Below are positions 1 to 8,908 of a DNA stretch of 64,000 nucleotides, in pieces. The DNA is taken from NCBI GenBank assembly GCA_038327655.1, contig JBBQLG010000002.1, positions 1 through 64,000 of the forward strand. Direction: 5' to 3'. The notes under the pieces are model-generated. The model saw only the letters and a list, made by a program, of their open reading frames with translations. It ran no database searches and had not been told where the DNA came from. Each line of letters opens with the position of its first letter. Position 1 is the first letter of the stretch. A program made the translations under genes and the position numbers. This stretch comes from JBBQLG01 sp038327655. Its GTDB lineage: Bacteria > Bacteroidota > Bacteroidia > Cytophagales > Spirosomataceae.

Positions 1-1
1 C

Positions 2-457
2 TTTATCTTCAGAAAAGGTACCATCGGTATCGTTTCCAAATCCGGTACATTGACCTACGAAGCCGTTGACCAGTTGACGAAAGCCGGTTTGGGCCAGTCG
101 ACGGCCATTGGCATCGGTGGTGACCCAATCATTGGCACAACGACCAAAGAAGCCGTTGAACTGCTCATGAACGACCCCGATACGGAAGCCATCGTGATGA
201 TTGGCGAGATCGGTGGCGGTATGGAAGCCGAAGCAGCTCACTACATTAAATCGACAGGTAACAAAAAGCCGGTTGTTGGCTTCATTGCCGGTCAAACGGC
301 CCCAAAAGGTCGGCGGATGGGCCATGCCGGGGCCATTGTGGGTGGTGCCGACGATACGGCGGCCGCCAAAATGGCCATCATGCGCGAATGCGGTATTCAT
401 GTGGTGGAGTCGCCTGCACTCATCGGCGAAACCATGTTACAGGCGCTGGGCCGGTAG
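2..457 (+). CDS. sucD: Succinate-CoA ligase, alpha subunit (C-terminal part)
   Basis: This is the last 151 residues of the ADP/GDP-forming succinyl-CoA synthetase alpha subunit, a cytoplasmic TCA-cycle enzyme that couples succinyl-CoA cleavage to nucleotide triphosphate formation. The frame is open from base 2 with no start, so the 5' end lies outside the window. Visible family motifs are IGIVSKSGTLTYEA, GIGGDPIIGT, the GEIGGGMEAEAA stretch and GRRMGHAGAIV, which holds the phosphohistidine (His in MGHAGA). The C-terminus ends normally at LGR. The beta subunit sucC is not in the window. Identification is secure; only the start is missing. Confidence 0.96.
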   Translation, partial: FIFRKGTIGIVSKSGTLTYEAVDQLTKAGLGQSTAIGIGGDPIIGTTTKEAVELLMNDPDTEAIVMIGEIGGGMEAEAAHYIKSTGNKKPVVGFIAGQTAPKGRRMGHAGAIVGGADDTAAAKMAIMRECGIHVVESPALIGETMLQALGR

Positions 458-470
458 TCGAGCCGTCCGG

Positions 471-505
471 TTGCTGAAAGATCGTACGCGTTTTCCTTAT
501 CTTTG
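471..505 (+). promoter_or_regulatory. Candidate Bacteroidota promoter for the DUF4271 gene
   Basis: TATCTTTG at 498-505 fits the Bacteroidota -7 consensus TAnnTTTG. A TTG at 471-473 could be the -33 element, though the 24-nt spacer is longer than the usual 19-21. The start codon follows 35 bases later. Confidence 0.4.
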
Positions 506-539
506 CCAAGCCGGAACCGAACCGTTCCGGCTTTTTCGT

Positions 540-1718
540 ATGCCAGCCGTACTTTTTCGTTTTTGTTTTTTCATACTCTGTTTGCTGGGCACATCGGCTG
601 GTCGGGCGCAGACGCCCAATAGTCGGCAGGGCATCGGGCCGGATCAGCAGTATTATCCCGTCCGCGATGTAAACAACGATTTTCAGGTGTTCGATGCCGC
701 CAATAAAGCGTACATGCCCTACATCGACGAGTTGCACACGGGGGCCACAGCCATCAGCGCATTTGTCGATCTGGAAAGCAACCGGCATTACAAACTGCTC
801 ATTTCGACCCGGCAGCCCGGCTACCTGTTTATCGACGCGGCCCTCCGGCGCAACCTGCCCGCCGGTAGCTGGCAGGTAATGGATATTGACAGCCTGTTCA
901 GGGTTTACCGCAAGCCGCAGATTTTTCTGACGATCTATGGGGCGGCTGGTGCGGCCGATAAATCGGTTTTCATCGGTTATCCCAAATCGTCGGTGCAACA
1001 GGTCGTACTCAGCGACGATGCGCTGAGTGTGCGGCCCCGGCCATCGTCGGTGTATACCAACTTCTTTTCGCTGGCTCTGCTTTTTCTGCTGGCGACCCAC
1101 GCGTTTCTGTTTACGTACTACCAGCGGGCGTTCCTGGCTTTTTACAATCCGCTCGACCTGCTGGCGTTGCGCCTGCGCGACGAATCATTTCTGGCAACCA
1201 AATCGCTCAGCCGCCCTACGCTATTGTTTACGCTGAACCTTAGTTTTCTGGTGGCCTTCATGCTGCTGTTTGTCCAAAGCCGCAACATCGACCTGTTTGC
1301 CTCGCGAACCCTGTTGTTGAACGGTCAGCAACTTCCCGCCCTGATTGCCGATTTTTTCCTGCTCAGCGGCTATGTGTTTGTGCTGCTCATGGGCAAGTAT
1401 GTGGCACTGGCCATTCTGGGTGGACTGTATAAACTGGATTCGATTACCAATCTGCACTTCGTTAAGGTATTACAGTCCGATCTGCTGTTCTTCTCGGCGG
1501 TGGCGTTGCTGGGTACCGTTGTGGCCTATAATCTGGAGCAGACCGCCTGGCTGAGTACTTACCTGCTGGTGCCCTTTGTTATCTTCTATATCGTACGGAC
1601 GGGGTTGCTCTATCTGGTGATCCGGGGCCTGGTATCGGTCAAGAATCTGTATTTATTTTCGTACCTTTGTCTCGTTGAATTGATTCCCCTGCTGATTGGC
1701 GTGCGTTTTGCACTTTAG
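540..1718 (+). CDS. DUF4271 domain membrane protein
   Basis: A 392-residue protein of unknown function, typical of Bacteroidota. Residues 1-24 form a signal peptide ending near GRAQ. About 150 residues of periplasmic-type sequence follow, then at least five hydrophobic helices to the C-terminus, the arrangement of DUF4271 proteins. The ATG at 540 was chosen because it starts the signal peptide and sits just after a TAnnTTTG promoter; the open frame further upstream overlaps sucD. It lies just before hemD, a neighbour pair seen in many Bacteroidota, which suggests but does not prove a link to envelope or haem metabolism. Confidence 0.8.
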   Translation: MPAVLFRFCFFILCLLGTSAGRAQTPNSRQGIGPDQQYYPVRDVNNDFQVFDAANKAYMPYIDELHTGATAISAFVDLESNRHYKLLISTRQPGYLFIDAALRRNLPAGSWQVMDIDSLFRVYRKPQIFLTIYGAAGAADKSVFIGYPKSSVQQVVLSDDALSVRPRPSSVYTNFFSLALLFLLATHAFLFTYYQRAFLAFYNPLDLLALRLRDESFLATKSLSRPTLLFTLNLSFLVAFMLLFVQSRNIDLFASRTLLLNGQQLPALIADFFLLSGYVFVLLMGKYVALAILGGLYKLDSITNLHFVKVLQSDLLFFSAVALLGTVVAYNLEQTAWLSTYLLVPFVIFYIVRTGLLYLVIRGLVSVKNLYLFSYLCLVELIPLLIGVRFAL

Positions 1719-1782
1719 ATCAACAGGGTAGATTAGCTAAGGATGAAGTCAGGCATCGACCCCCTGAAACGAGGTAGATTCA

Positions 1783-2568
1783 ATGAACGAAATAAACACA
1801 CCCAATACCCAGGACCGGCTTACCCGCGTAGGCAGCATTCTGGTGACCCAGTCCCGACCCGCCGACGAAAAATCTCCGTATTTTGACTTAGCCAGTAAGT
1901 ACAACCTCAAGATCGACTTCCGGCCGTTCATCCAGATTCAGGGCGTGGCCGGTAAGGATTTTCGACGGCAGAAAATCAATATCCTCGATCATACGGCCAT
2001 CATCTTTACCAGTCGGAACGCCATTGATCACTTTTTCCGCATCTGCCAGGAGTTACGCGTCGAAGTACCGGCCGAGATGAAGTACTTCTGCATTTCGGAG
2101 CAGACGGCCAATTACCTCCAGAAATACATCGTGATCCGTAAGCGAAAGATATTTTCGGGCAGCAAAACGGCAACGGAGCTTTTCGACCTGATCAAGAAGC
2201 ACAAAACCGAGAAATTTCTCTTTCCCTGTTCCAACATCCGGCGCAACGACATTCCGGAGTTCATGGATACCAGCGGCCTGCACTTTACCGAAGCCGTGAT
2301 GTATGAGACCGTACCAACCCATCTGACCGATCTGGACATAGCGTCGTTCGATATTATTGCGTTCTTCAGCCCGTCGGGCGTGGGGTCATTGCTGAGTAAC
2401 TTCCCCGACTTCCGGCAGAACGGCATTCGGGTAGCCGCGTTTGGTCCTACAACCGCCCGCTCGATTACCGATGCCGGATTGATTTTAGACATCGAAGCCC
2501 CGCTGCCCAATGCACCGTCTATGACGGGAGCACTGGAACTGTACATCAAAAAAGCCAACAATAATTAG
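1783..2568 (+). CDS. hemD: Uroporphyrinogen-III synthase
   Basis: A 261-residue cytoplasmic enzyme that cyclises hydroxymethylbilane to uroporphyrinogen III in tetrapyrrole synthesis. Two-lobed HemD features are visible: an N-terminal lobe starting ILVTQSRPADEKSPYF, a central HTAIIFTSRNAIDHFF (the usual 'FTSxNAV' segment), and a C-terminal lobe with FDIIAFFSPSGVGSLL and VAAFGPTTARSITDAG. The family has low sequence conservation, so recognition rests on these segments and on length. It starts 64 bases after the DUF4271 gene, probably in the same transcript, and a strong terminator follows. Confidence 0.85.
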   Translation: MNEINTPNTQDRLTRVGSILVTQSRPADEKSPYFDLASKYNLKIDFRPFIQIQGVAGKDFRRQKINILDHTAIIFTSRNAIDHFFRICQELRVEVPAEMKYFCISEQTANYLQKYIVIRKRKIFSGSKTATELFDLIKKHKTEKFLFPCSNIRRNDIPEFMDTSGLHFTEAVMYETVPTHLTDLDIASFDIIAFFSPSGVGSLLSNFPDFRQNGIRVAAFGPTTARSITDAGLILDIEAPLPNAPSMTGALELYIKKANNN

Positions 2569-2584
2569 GACCCCGGCGTTTAGA

Positions 2585-2643
2585 AGAGGTCGAAACACAG
2601 CGGTCGGATTATCGGTCGATCTCTGTGGCTCGACCTCTCTTTT
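2585..2643 (+). terminator. Rho-independent terminator after hemD
   Basis: AGAGGTCGA (2585-2593) pairs with TCGACCTCT (2630-2638), with a further inner CACAG/CTGTG pair, and the stem is followed by a run of five T. It ends the DUF4271-hemD transcript before the type IX secretion genes. Confidence 0.75.
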
Positions 2644-2722
2644 TGGCCAATATTTTTGTGTTATCCGGCGTTAAGTGGTAAACTGCTACCCAGCGTTTAG
2701 TTAGCCCCCGATTCAATCCACT

Positions 2723-3691
2723 ATGATGCGTACGTTCTACGGTTTGGCATGCTTCTTATTCCTGCTATCGGTCTGTCCGGTGCGGGCGCAGCAGGACCCA
2801 CAGGTGAGTTTGTTTATGTTTAATCAAGTGTATTACAACCCGGCAGCGGCTGGTTCCGAAGGCGTTTCGCGGTTGCAGCTTACCCACCGGACGCAGTATG
2901 CCGGCTATCAGGCTTCGTTTGATCCGGGTGGCGCGTTCAACACTCAGATTGTCTCGTACAACATGCCGCTGGCTAAGATTAAGAGCGGGATAGGCATCTA
3001 TGCCTTCAACGATGCAGCGGGTCCGCAAACCAATCAGACGGTGCAACTCTCGTACGCGTATCGGCTGGCATTGAAGAATGGTACGCTGTCGTTTGGGGTG
3101 CAGGGCGGTTTATATAGTCAGAGTTTTAATAACGACTTGCTTCGGCCCTACGAACCCGGTGACCCACTGATTCCGGCTGGTCGCTACGGTCAGTCGCAAC
3201 CCGATCTGGGGGCTGGTATTTATTACGCCACCACCGACTATTGGGTAGGGATTAGCATGAAACACCTGACGCAGCCTTCCTATAAACTGGGGCCGAGTAT
3301 AGGGCTGAACCCATTAAACCGCTCTACGTTCCTGACGGCCGGCTACAAACTGGGTGTTGGCTACGATTTTGATGTGCAGCCGTCGATTTTGTACCAGTAC
3401 AGCAACGAGACTGGCTTTAAAGGCTCTTCGCTGAATGCGAACGTATTAGTTACGTATCAGACGCGCTATTTCATCGGGGCTTCGTACCGGCAGCAGGATG
3501 CACCGACGGCGATGGTTGGCGTCAGTTTGCTGAAAAACAATGCCCTGCGGTTTGCCTATGCTATTGATTTTACGACCAGTCAGCTACGGGCCAAAAGCGC
3601 GACATCGCAGGAGATTCAGTTGAGTTATGCCTTCCCGGCACCCGATGCCCGCAAGAAGCCAATTGTCCGCACACCCCGCTTCCGGTATTGA
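2723..3691 (+). CDS. PorP/SprF family type IX secretion membrane protein
   Basis: A 322-residue outer-membrane beta-barrel protein of the PorP/SprF family. Residues 1-22 are a signal peptide ending VRAQ. The mature start QQDPQVSLFMFNQVYYNPAAAGS is the hallmark of the family (xxYNPAxAGS), and the rest is alternating aromatic and polar beta-strand sequence ending in RFRY. Family members work with type IX secretion, either as part of the translocon or as partners that anchor secreted adhesins at the surface. It stands about 220 bases upstream of gldK. Which paralogue role it has cannot be told from sequence alone, so no symbol is given. Confidence 0.88.
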   Translation: MMRTFYGLACFLFLLSVCPVRAQQDPQVSLFMFNQVYYNPAAAGSEGVSRLQLTHRTQYAGYQASFDPGGAFNTQIVSYNMPLAKIKSGIGIYAFNDAAGPQTNQTVQLSYAYRLALKNGTLSFGVQGGLYSQSFNNDLLRPYEPGDPLIPAGRYGQSQPDLGAGIYYATTDYWVGISMKHLTQPSYKLGPSIGLNPLNRSTFLTAGYKLGVGYDFDVQPSILYQYSNETGFKGSSLNANVLVTYQTRYFIGASYRQQDAPTAMVGVSLLKNNALRFAYAIDFTTSQLRAKSATSQEIQLSYAFPAPDARKKPIVRTPRFRY

Positions 3692-3730
3692 GCGTGAACG
3701 ACGTAGAACGCTTCGGTTTTGGCAGTATTA

Positions 3731-3765
3731 TTGTTAGGCAGTTTGCCGGGAGTGGCTTATTTTTG
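3731..3765 (+). promoter_or_regulatory. Candidate promoter for the gld operon
   Basis: TATTTTTG at 3758-3765 matches TAnnTTTG, with TTG at 3731-3733 as a possible -33 element. The spacing is long (24 nt). It would give a leader of about 145 nt before gldK. Confidence 0.35.
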
Positions 3766-3914
3766 AGCAAAAGGGGCATAGCGAAGTTTAGTGCCCTAAA
3801 ATGTCACTGAGAAGTGGACAGTAAGCGTCCCGGCGAATAAAGAATTTTAACATACAATAACAAGACGGATTTTCGTTTTTAGACTGGTCTGGCACAAACG
3901 TATAAAGTACCCTA

Positions 3915-5051
3915 ATGATGATGAAGTATAATTGGTTTACTACTAATGCAACCCGGGGCATACTGGCGGTGGCAACGATTCTGCTGGTGCAGGGCTGCGG
4001 ATTTATTAAATCGAAGATGGGTAAGGGCGGAAAAGGGGGCGAAGTCGGTATTACCAATGGTGAGATAACCGCCAAAGGTCGTCCCGGCTACAAGCAGGAT
4101 ACGCCTTATGGCATGGTGCTGATTCCCTCGGGGTCGTTCATCATGGGTCAGGCCGACGAAGACGTAGCTGCTACCCAAATCAACATGAACCGGCAGGTGA
4201 CGATCAGTTCCTTCTACATGGATGACACTGAGATCACCAACCACGAATACCGTCAGTACGTGAACGCGTTGCTCGCCGACTCCGTCTCCACGCTGGGCGA
4301 GGAAGAAATCATGGCGCGATATTATCCTGACACCGCCGTCTGGAAAAATGACTTTACATACCACAATGGCGACCCGATGCTGGAATATTACTTTGCGCAC
4401 CCGGCGTTTGATACCTACCCGGTGGTGGGCGTAAGCTGGAAAGCTGCTCAGCACTTCAGCCAATGGCGGACTGCCATCTACAACGACAGTCGTACAAAAG
4501 AAGGTCAGTACCTGTCGCCCCGTTTCCGGTTACCTTCCGAAGCCGAGTGGGAGTGGGCTGCCCGTGGTGGCAAAGCAGGGGCCAAATATCCCTGGGGTAA
4601 TCCGTACGTCGCCAATGGCAAAGGCTGTTACTTAGCCAACTTCAAACCACAGCGCGGTAACTTCGACGCCGACGGCTATCCATACACTGCACCGGCCAAT
4701 GCTTACAGTGCCAACGACTACGGTTTATACAACATGGCTGGTAACGTGGCTGAGTGGTGCCGCGACGCCTTCTCCGACAACGCCAACGCGATCGTCTGGG
4801 ACATGAACCCCGACAATCAGAACCCCGACGAACCGCGTAAAGTGGTTCGGGGCGGGTCGTGGAAAGACATTGCCTACTACCTCGAAACCGGTACCCGCAC
4901 GTACGAATACGAAGATGCCAAGCGGTCATACATTGGTTTCCGGTGCGTGATGGATAACCTCGAAGGTCGTACCGCATCCATGCGCGGTAGCCGGGGCGGT
5001 GCCAAAGCCAGCAGCAGCAAAAGCAGCAAGAAGACCACCAAAAAAGCGTAA
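3915..5051 (+). CDS. gldK: Gliding motility lipoprotein GldK (PorK-like)
   Basis: A 378-residue lipoprotein of the formylglycine-generating-enzyme-like (FGE-sulfatase) fold. With GldN it forms the periplasmic ring under the outer membrane in type IX secretion. A signal peptide ends in a lipobox, LLVQGC, with the lipidated Cys near residue 28. The FGE-type domain starts at GMVLIPSGSFIMGQ and includes RLPSEAEWEWAARGG, NMAGNVAEWCRDA and VVRGGSWKD, ending GFRCVM near residue 352. The tail is basic and Ser/Lys-rich. Three ATGs lie in a row at 3915, 3918 and 3921; the true start could be any of them. It is first in gldKLMN. Confidence 0.92.
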   Translation: MMMKYNWFTTNATRGILAVATILLVQGCGFIKSKMGKGGKGGEVGITNGEITAKGRPGYKQDTPYGMVLIPSGSFIMGQADEDVAATQINMNRQVTISSFYMDDTEITNHEYRQYVNALLADSVSTLGEEEIMARYYPDTAVWKNDFTYHNGDPMLEYYFAHPAFDTYPVVGVSWKAAQHFSQWRTAIYNDSRTKEGQYLSPRFRLPSEAEWEWAARGGKAGAKYPWGNPYVANGKGCYLANFKPQRGNFDADGYPYTAPANAYSANDYGLYNMAGNVAEWCRDAFSDNANAIVWDMNPDNQNPDEPRKVVRGGSWKDIAYYLETGTRTYEYEDAKRSYIGFRCVMDNLEGRTASMRGSRGGAKASSSKSSKKTTKKA

Positions 5052-5104
5052 TCAGTCCACAGTAATTACCCCATAATCAATTCAATCAGTCGTTAATCAT
5101 TCTC

Positions 5105-5920
5105 ATGGCCGCAGGAAAAGTTAATTTCGTTTGGGACCGTCTTGTACCAACCATTTATAGTGCCGGTGCCGCCGTCGTTGTACTCGGCGCAATGGCAAAA
5201 ATTCAACACATCGAATCGCTGGGCTGGTTGCTGACCGCCGGTCTGATTACCGAAGCCGTCATTTTTAGTCTTTATGCCATTCAGAGTTTCATTTTCCCCG
5301 CCACATCGGGTGATGCCTACGAATGGGAAAAAGTATATCCCGAACTGGCCCCCGACTTTAAAGGTGAAGTGCGTAAACCGGCTCCTCAGGCCAACGGCTT
5401 AACCGGTAACATGGACCAGATGCTGGCGCAGGCCAAAGTAACGCCGGAGGTGTTTGAGCGGTTGGGATCGGGTTTCCGTAACCTGAACGATACCGTTTCG
5501 AAACTGACCGACCTGACCGACGCAACAGTAGCCACGAACGAGTACTCGCGGAACGTGAAATCGGCGTCGCAGTCGATCACGGAAATGAATAAGTCCTATG
5601 GTACAGCCATCACGGCAATGAGTTCGATGGCCGATGCCACGACCGATGCCAAAGATTACCGCGATCAGTTCCAGAAAGTAACCAAGAACATGGGTGCCCT
5701 GAACGCCGTGTATGAACTGGAATTGCAGGATACTAACAAGCACCTGAAAGCCATGAACGCTTTCTACGGTAACCTTACTTCAGCCATGCAGAACATGGCC
5801 GATGCCAGCCGCGATACGCAGCAGTTCAAAACCGAACTCTCCAAACTGACCGGCAACCTCGCGTCGCTGAATAATGTATACGGCAGCATGCTGACCGCTA
5901 TGCGCGGCACGAATGCCTAA
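5105..5920 (+). CDS. gldL: Gliding motility / type IX secretion motor protein GldL
   Basis: A 271-residue inner-membrane protein that with GldM makes the proton-driven motor of type IX secretion and gliding. Two transmembrane helices lie at about residues 13-32 and 40-62. The loop KIQHIES and Glu50 in TEAVIF correspond to the conserved loop and the membrane-buried Glu that known GldL proteins need for proton flow. The rest is a long cytoplasmic coiled coil with internally similar segments (LNAVYELEL, MNAFYGNLTSAM, LNNVYGSMLTAM). It begins 53 bases after gldK and is separated from gldM by a palindrome-rich gap. Confidence 0.93.
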   Translation: MAAGKVNFVWDRLVPTIYSAGAAVVVLGAMAKIQHIESLGWLLTAGLITEAVIFSLYAIQSFIFPATSGDAYEWEKVYPELAPDFKGEVRKPAPQANGLTGNMDQMLAQAKVTPEVFERLGSGFRNLNDTVSKLTDLTDATVATNEYSRNVKSASQSITEMNKSYGTAITAMSSMADATTDAKDYRDQFQKVTKNMGALNAVYELELQDTNKHLKAMNAFYGNLTSAMQNMADASRDTQQFKTELSKLTGNLASLNNVYGSMLTAMRGTNA

Positions 5921-5928
5921 ATGAGTTC

Positions 5929-5987
5929 GTGGTTTGTGGCTGGTAGTTCGTAGTTTTTTCAACTACCAACCATTAGCCACAAACCAC
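5929..5987. repeat. Inverted repeat between gldL and gldM
   Basis: GTGGTTTGTGGCT (5929-5941) is the exact reverse complement of AGCCACAAACCAC (5975-5987). Inside it TGGTAGTT (5941-5948) pairs with AACTACCA (5961-5968). Together they make a long hairpin between two motor genes. A related CCACAAACTAC string follows at 6001-6011. Confidence 0.7.
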
Positions 5988-6029
5988 AAACTTTTTCTAA
6001 CCACAAACTACAAATAACTACCCCGAATT

Positions 6030-7625
6030 ATGGCAGGTGGAAAAGAGACACCCCGTCAGAAGATGATCGGGATGATGTATCTGGTATTAACCGCGTTGCT
6101 TGCGTTGCAGGTGACATCGGCCATTCTGGAAAAATTCGTCCTGCTCAATAACAGTCTGGAACAATCCGTTAGCGCGTCGAGTCAGATTAACCAGAAAATA
6201 CTGGAAAACATCCGGGCTACCGTCGAGAAGTCGGGTAGTCGCCCGGCCGACGTTGCGATTATTAAACAGGCCGATGACGTTCGCAAGCAAACAGCTGATC
6301 TCATTACTGAAATTGATGGCCTGAAGCAGCGCATTACGACCGAGGCCGGTGGTGGTACCGACGAAGCCGGTAACATCAAAAACCTTAGTGAAGAAGAGAA
6401 AGTAGCACAGATCATGATTGGCGGCACTAACCGCAACGGTGAGGCTTACAAGCTCAAAACCAGTCTGAATGGCTTTACCGATAACATGGGTAAAGTTACG
6501 AACGCCAAATACGCGTCGCTGGGGCTGGACGGGAAAGATGATCCAATTGCCAACCGCTCGGCTGAACAACGCCGAAAAGATTTTGCTGAACTGAATTTTG
6601 CGCAGACACCCGTACCGGCTGCATTGGCCGTTCTGAGCCAGAAGCAATCGGATGTGCGTCGGGTCGAAAGTCAGGTACTGGATTATTTAGCCTCGAAAGT
6701 GGGTGCGCAGGACGTGAAATTTGATAAGATTCTGGCCATGCTCAGTATGGAATCGAAAGTCGTTGTGGCCGGTACGAAGTTCAAAGGACAGATGTTCTTG
6801 GCCGCTTCCTCCTCGGGAATTTCGCCCCGCATGAGCCTGAGTGGTGGTCCGGTTCGGGTTGTTGACGGAACGGGTATTATCGAATTTACGGCGCAGGGCG
6901 GTTCATACGATAAAAACGGGTTGGCTCGCCGGACACTGGTGGGTACGATTTCGTATCAGCAACCAAACGGCGAAAACAAGACAGCGACGTTCAATCAGGA
7001 GTATTTCGTAGCCAAGCCGTCGTATCAGATCGAAACCGGTACGTTGCCGCCGATGTATTTAGGTTGCGCCAATAAACTGAGCATTCAAAGCCCGCAGTTG
7101 GGTGCCCTCTGGAACCCGAGCATTACCGCCAGCGGTGCTGAAGTGTTGCAGGGAGGGGGTAAAGGCAAAGTTACTGTTGTGCCAAACTCCGCGCAGGTAT
7201 CTGTCAACGTAAGTAACGCAGGTAGTCTGCTGGGTACCGAGACCTTCCGGGTAAACCGGGTGCCAAAGCCAACAATCGAATTTTATGCCGGTGGCACACT
7301 GGTCGACGAGAAGCGGGGGGTACCAGCCGCGCAGGTTCGTAGTATAAATGTGAAGGCAGTGGCTGACGAAAGTTTCAGGAATTTCAACCCGGAAGACGCC
7401 AACTATCGCATTACAGGTATAACCGTAAACTTAGCTCGTGGAAATCGCCGGGTAGGTAGTGTTCAGTTAAGCGGCTCAGGCGGTTCTATCGGGTCATTGG
7501 CCCAAGAAGCTCAGGCCGGTGACCGGTATGTCGTTGAAGTAGAAGGTGTACAGCGCCGAAACTTTAAAGGAGATATCAGCGATGTACAAATGGGAAAGCC
7601 GTTGAAGCAAGTTCCGTTGAACTAA
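6030..7625 (+). CDS. gldM: Gliding motility / type IX secretion motor protein GldM
   Basis: A 531-residue partner of GldL. It has one N-terminal transmembrane helix (MIGMMYLVLTALLALQVTSAIL, about residues 12-33) and a large periplasmic part made of stacked domains that carries motion from the inner-membrane motor to the GldK/GldN ring. The opening MAGGKETPRQKMIGMMYLVL is the conserved GldM start. The late segment PPMYLGCANKLSIQSP and the last beta-rich domain match the family layout, and the length is usual. It lies between gldL and gldN on the same strand. Confidence 0.93.
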   Translation: MAGGKETPRQKMIGMMYLVLTALLALQVTSAILEKFVLLNNSLEQSVSASSQINQKILENIRATVEKSGSRPADVAIIKQADDVRKQTADLITEIDGLKQRITTEAGGGTDEAGNIKNLSEEEKVAQIMIGGTNRNGEAYKLKTSLNGFTDNMGKVTNAKYASLGLDGKDDPIANRSAEQRRKDFAELNFAQTPVPAALAVLSQKQSDVRRVESQVLDYLASKVGAQDVKFDKILAMLSMESKVVVAGTKFKGQMFLAASSSGISPRMSLSGGPVRVVDGTGIIEFTAQGGSYDKNGLARRTLVGTISYQQPNGENKTATFNQEYFVAKPSYQIETGTLPPMYLGCANKLSIQSPQLGALWNPSITASGAEVLQGGGKGKVTVVPNSAQVSVNVSNAGSLLGTETFRVNRVPKPTIEFYAGGTLVDEKRGVPAAQVRSINVKAVADESFRNFNPEDANYRITGITVNLARGNRRVGSVQLSGSGGSIGSLAQEAQAGDRYVVEVEGVQRRNFKGDISDVQMGKPLKQVPLN

Positions 7626-7687
7626 GCGTACTAAAGGCCGTTGAACATCGTTAAAGAGACAAATAAGACAGATAAAATCGTCAGACA

Positions 7688-8752
7688 ATGAAGCAGGTAA
7701 AAACGATACGGTTTGATGTGGCGATGGCAACTGCTGCCGCGCTGCTGATGGTTGGCGCAGGAGGAGCGATGGCGCAGGAGAAAGCCAACAACGGCGTCAA
7801 CCCGTTGTCGGTTCGGCCCATCAACGACGGTGACATCATGATGAAAAAGACGCTCTGGCGTCGGATCGACCTGCGCGAGAAGCAGAATCAGTCGATGTTC
7901 TCGAAGAACAATGAGATTTCGCGCTACCTGATCGACGCGGTAAAAGCCGGTTTGCTGGATGCTTATCCGAGTGATTCGGTAAAGACCAAGATGGACCTTA
8001 CCAAGTTCAACGAAAAGCTGGTTATGCCCAATTCGGGGGGCGGTTTGTCGGCTGAGGAGATTGCTGCCGGCTTCAAGGCGGATGGTACTGCCGGTGCGGC
8101 AACTAACGATGGTTGGGATACGCCGAAAAAGGACGCAACCAAAAAGGCCGACGATGGATGGGGCACGTCCGCTCCGAAAAAACCGGCTGTAGTGGATGAT
8201 GGCTGGGGCGCTCCGGCACCCAGAAAGAAGGCAACTGTTTCTACTAAAGGGAAAGGCAAGAAAGGCTCGAAACTGACGGCTCCGGTAGAGGTGAAAAAAG
8301 ACACGGTTGCCGTGGCAAAAGTAGCGGCTCCATTGGGTGATGAGTACTTCGCCAATCAGTTGAACATCCTGGAACTGAAGGAAGACTGGGTATTCGATAA
8401 GAAGCGGTCGCGGTTGTATTACGACATTCAGACGGTGGCGTTGTATCTGCCTGCTGATGCCAACCCGGCTGGTCTGGAAGTACCCATTGCTTATTTCAAG
8501 TATAAAGATCTGGACAAACTGTTCCGCAGTGATCCGAAGAAATTCATCTGGTACAACCCACAAAACCAGGCGCAGCACCGCAACTTAGCCGATGCTTTTG
8601 ACCTGCGGCTGTTTTATGGTCGCATCACGAAAGTGGCAAATCCGGCCGACAAAGATCTGATTTCGCAGTATGGCAGCCGTGAAGGCCTGTTAAAGTCGTA
8701 TCAGTTGGAAAACGAACTGATGGAAACCGAACACGGCCTCTGGGAGTACTAA
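7688..8752 (+). CDS. gldN: Gliding motility protein GldN (PorN-like ring component)
   Basis: A 354-residue periplasmic protein that forms the type IX secretion ring with GldK. The signal peptide ends at GAMAQ. The N-terminal block NPLSVRPINDGDIMMKKTLW RRIDLREKQN and the C-terminal block (WVFDKKRSRLYYDIQTVALY, FIWYNPQNQAQHRNLADAFD) are family hallmarks. Between them, about residues 140-195, is a low-complexity insert with three DDGWG-like units (DGWDTPKK, DDGWGTSAPKK, DDGWGAPAPRKK) and a Lys-rich tail that the core family does not need. It ends the operon before a strong terminator. Confidence 0.92.
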   Translation: MKQVKTIRFDVAMATAAALLMVGAGGAMAQEKANNGVNPLSVRPINDGDIMMKKTLWRRIDLREKQNQSMFSKNNEISRYLIDAVKAGLLDAYPSDSVKTKMDLTKFNEKLVMPNSGGGLSAEEIAAGFKADGTAGAATNDGWDTPKKDATKKADDGWGTSAPKKPAVVDDGWGAPAPRKKATVSTKGKGKKGSKLTAPVEVKKDTVAVAKVAAPLGDEYFANQLNILELKEDWVFDKKRSRLYYDIQTVALYLPADANPAGLEVPIAYFKYKDLDKLFRSDPKKFIWYNPQNQAQHRNLADAFDLRLFYGRITKVANPADKDLISQYGSREGLLKSYQLENELMETEHGLWEY

Positions 8753-8772
8753 GAATACTATGTTAGGACATG

Positions 8773-8799
8773 AAAAAGGAGCCGATTGGCTCCTTTTTT
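8773..8799 (+). terminator. Terminator of the gld operon
   Basis: AAAAAGGAGCC (8773-8783) and GGCTCCTTTTT (8788-8798) form a hairpin with a GATT loop, ending in a T run. It follows the gldN stop by about 20 bases. Confidence 0.85.
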
Positions 8800-8805
8800 G
8801 TTTTT

Positions 8806-8888
8806 TGTCATGCTGACGTAAGGAAGCATCTTAGCTACTTTGTCTCGAAGAGCCTTCGTTCCGCACCGGCGGACCGCTCAGCATGACA
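8806..8888. repeat. Intergenic element with 11-bp terminal inverted repeats
   Basis: TGTCATGCTGA (8806-8816) and TCAGCATGACA (8878-8888) are exact reverse complements around 61 bases that include AAGGAAGCATCTTAGCTAC and further short self-complementary parts. It fills the gap between convergent gldN and uvrC and resembles the dispersed short palindromic elements common in Bacteroidota genomes. No gene lies in it. Confidence 0.6.
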
Positions 8889-8908
8889 AAAATACGGTGT
8901 TCTATCTA

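Noticed and set aside
7631..8578. A 315-codon open frame on the minus strand across gldN
   Set aside because: Shadow of gldN: no motifs, and the sense protein is clearly GldN.
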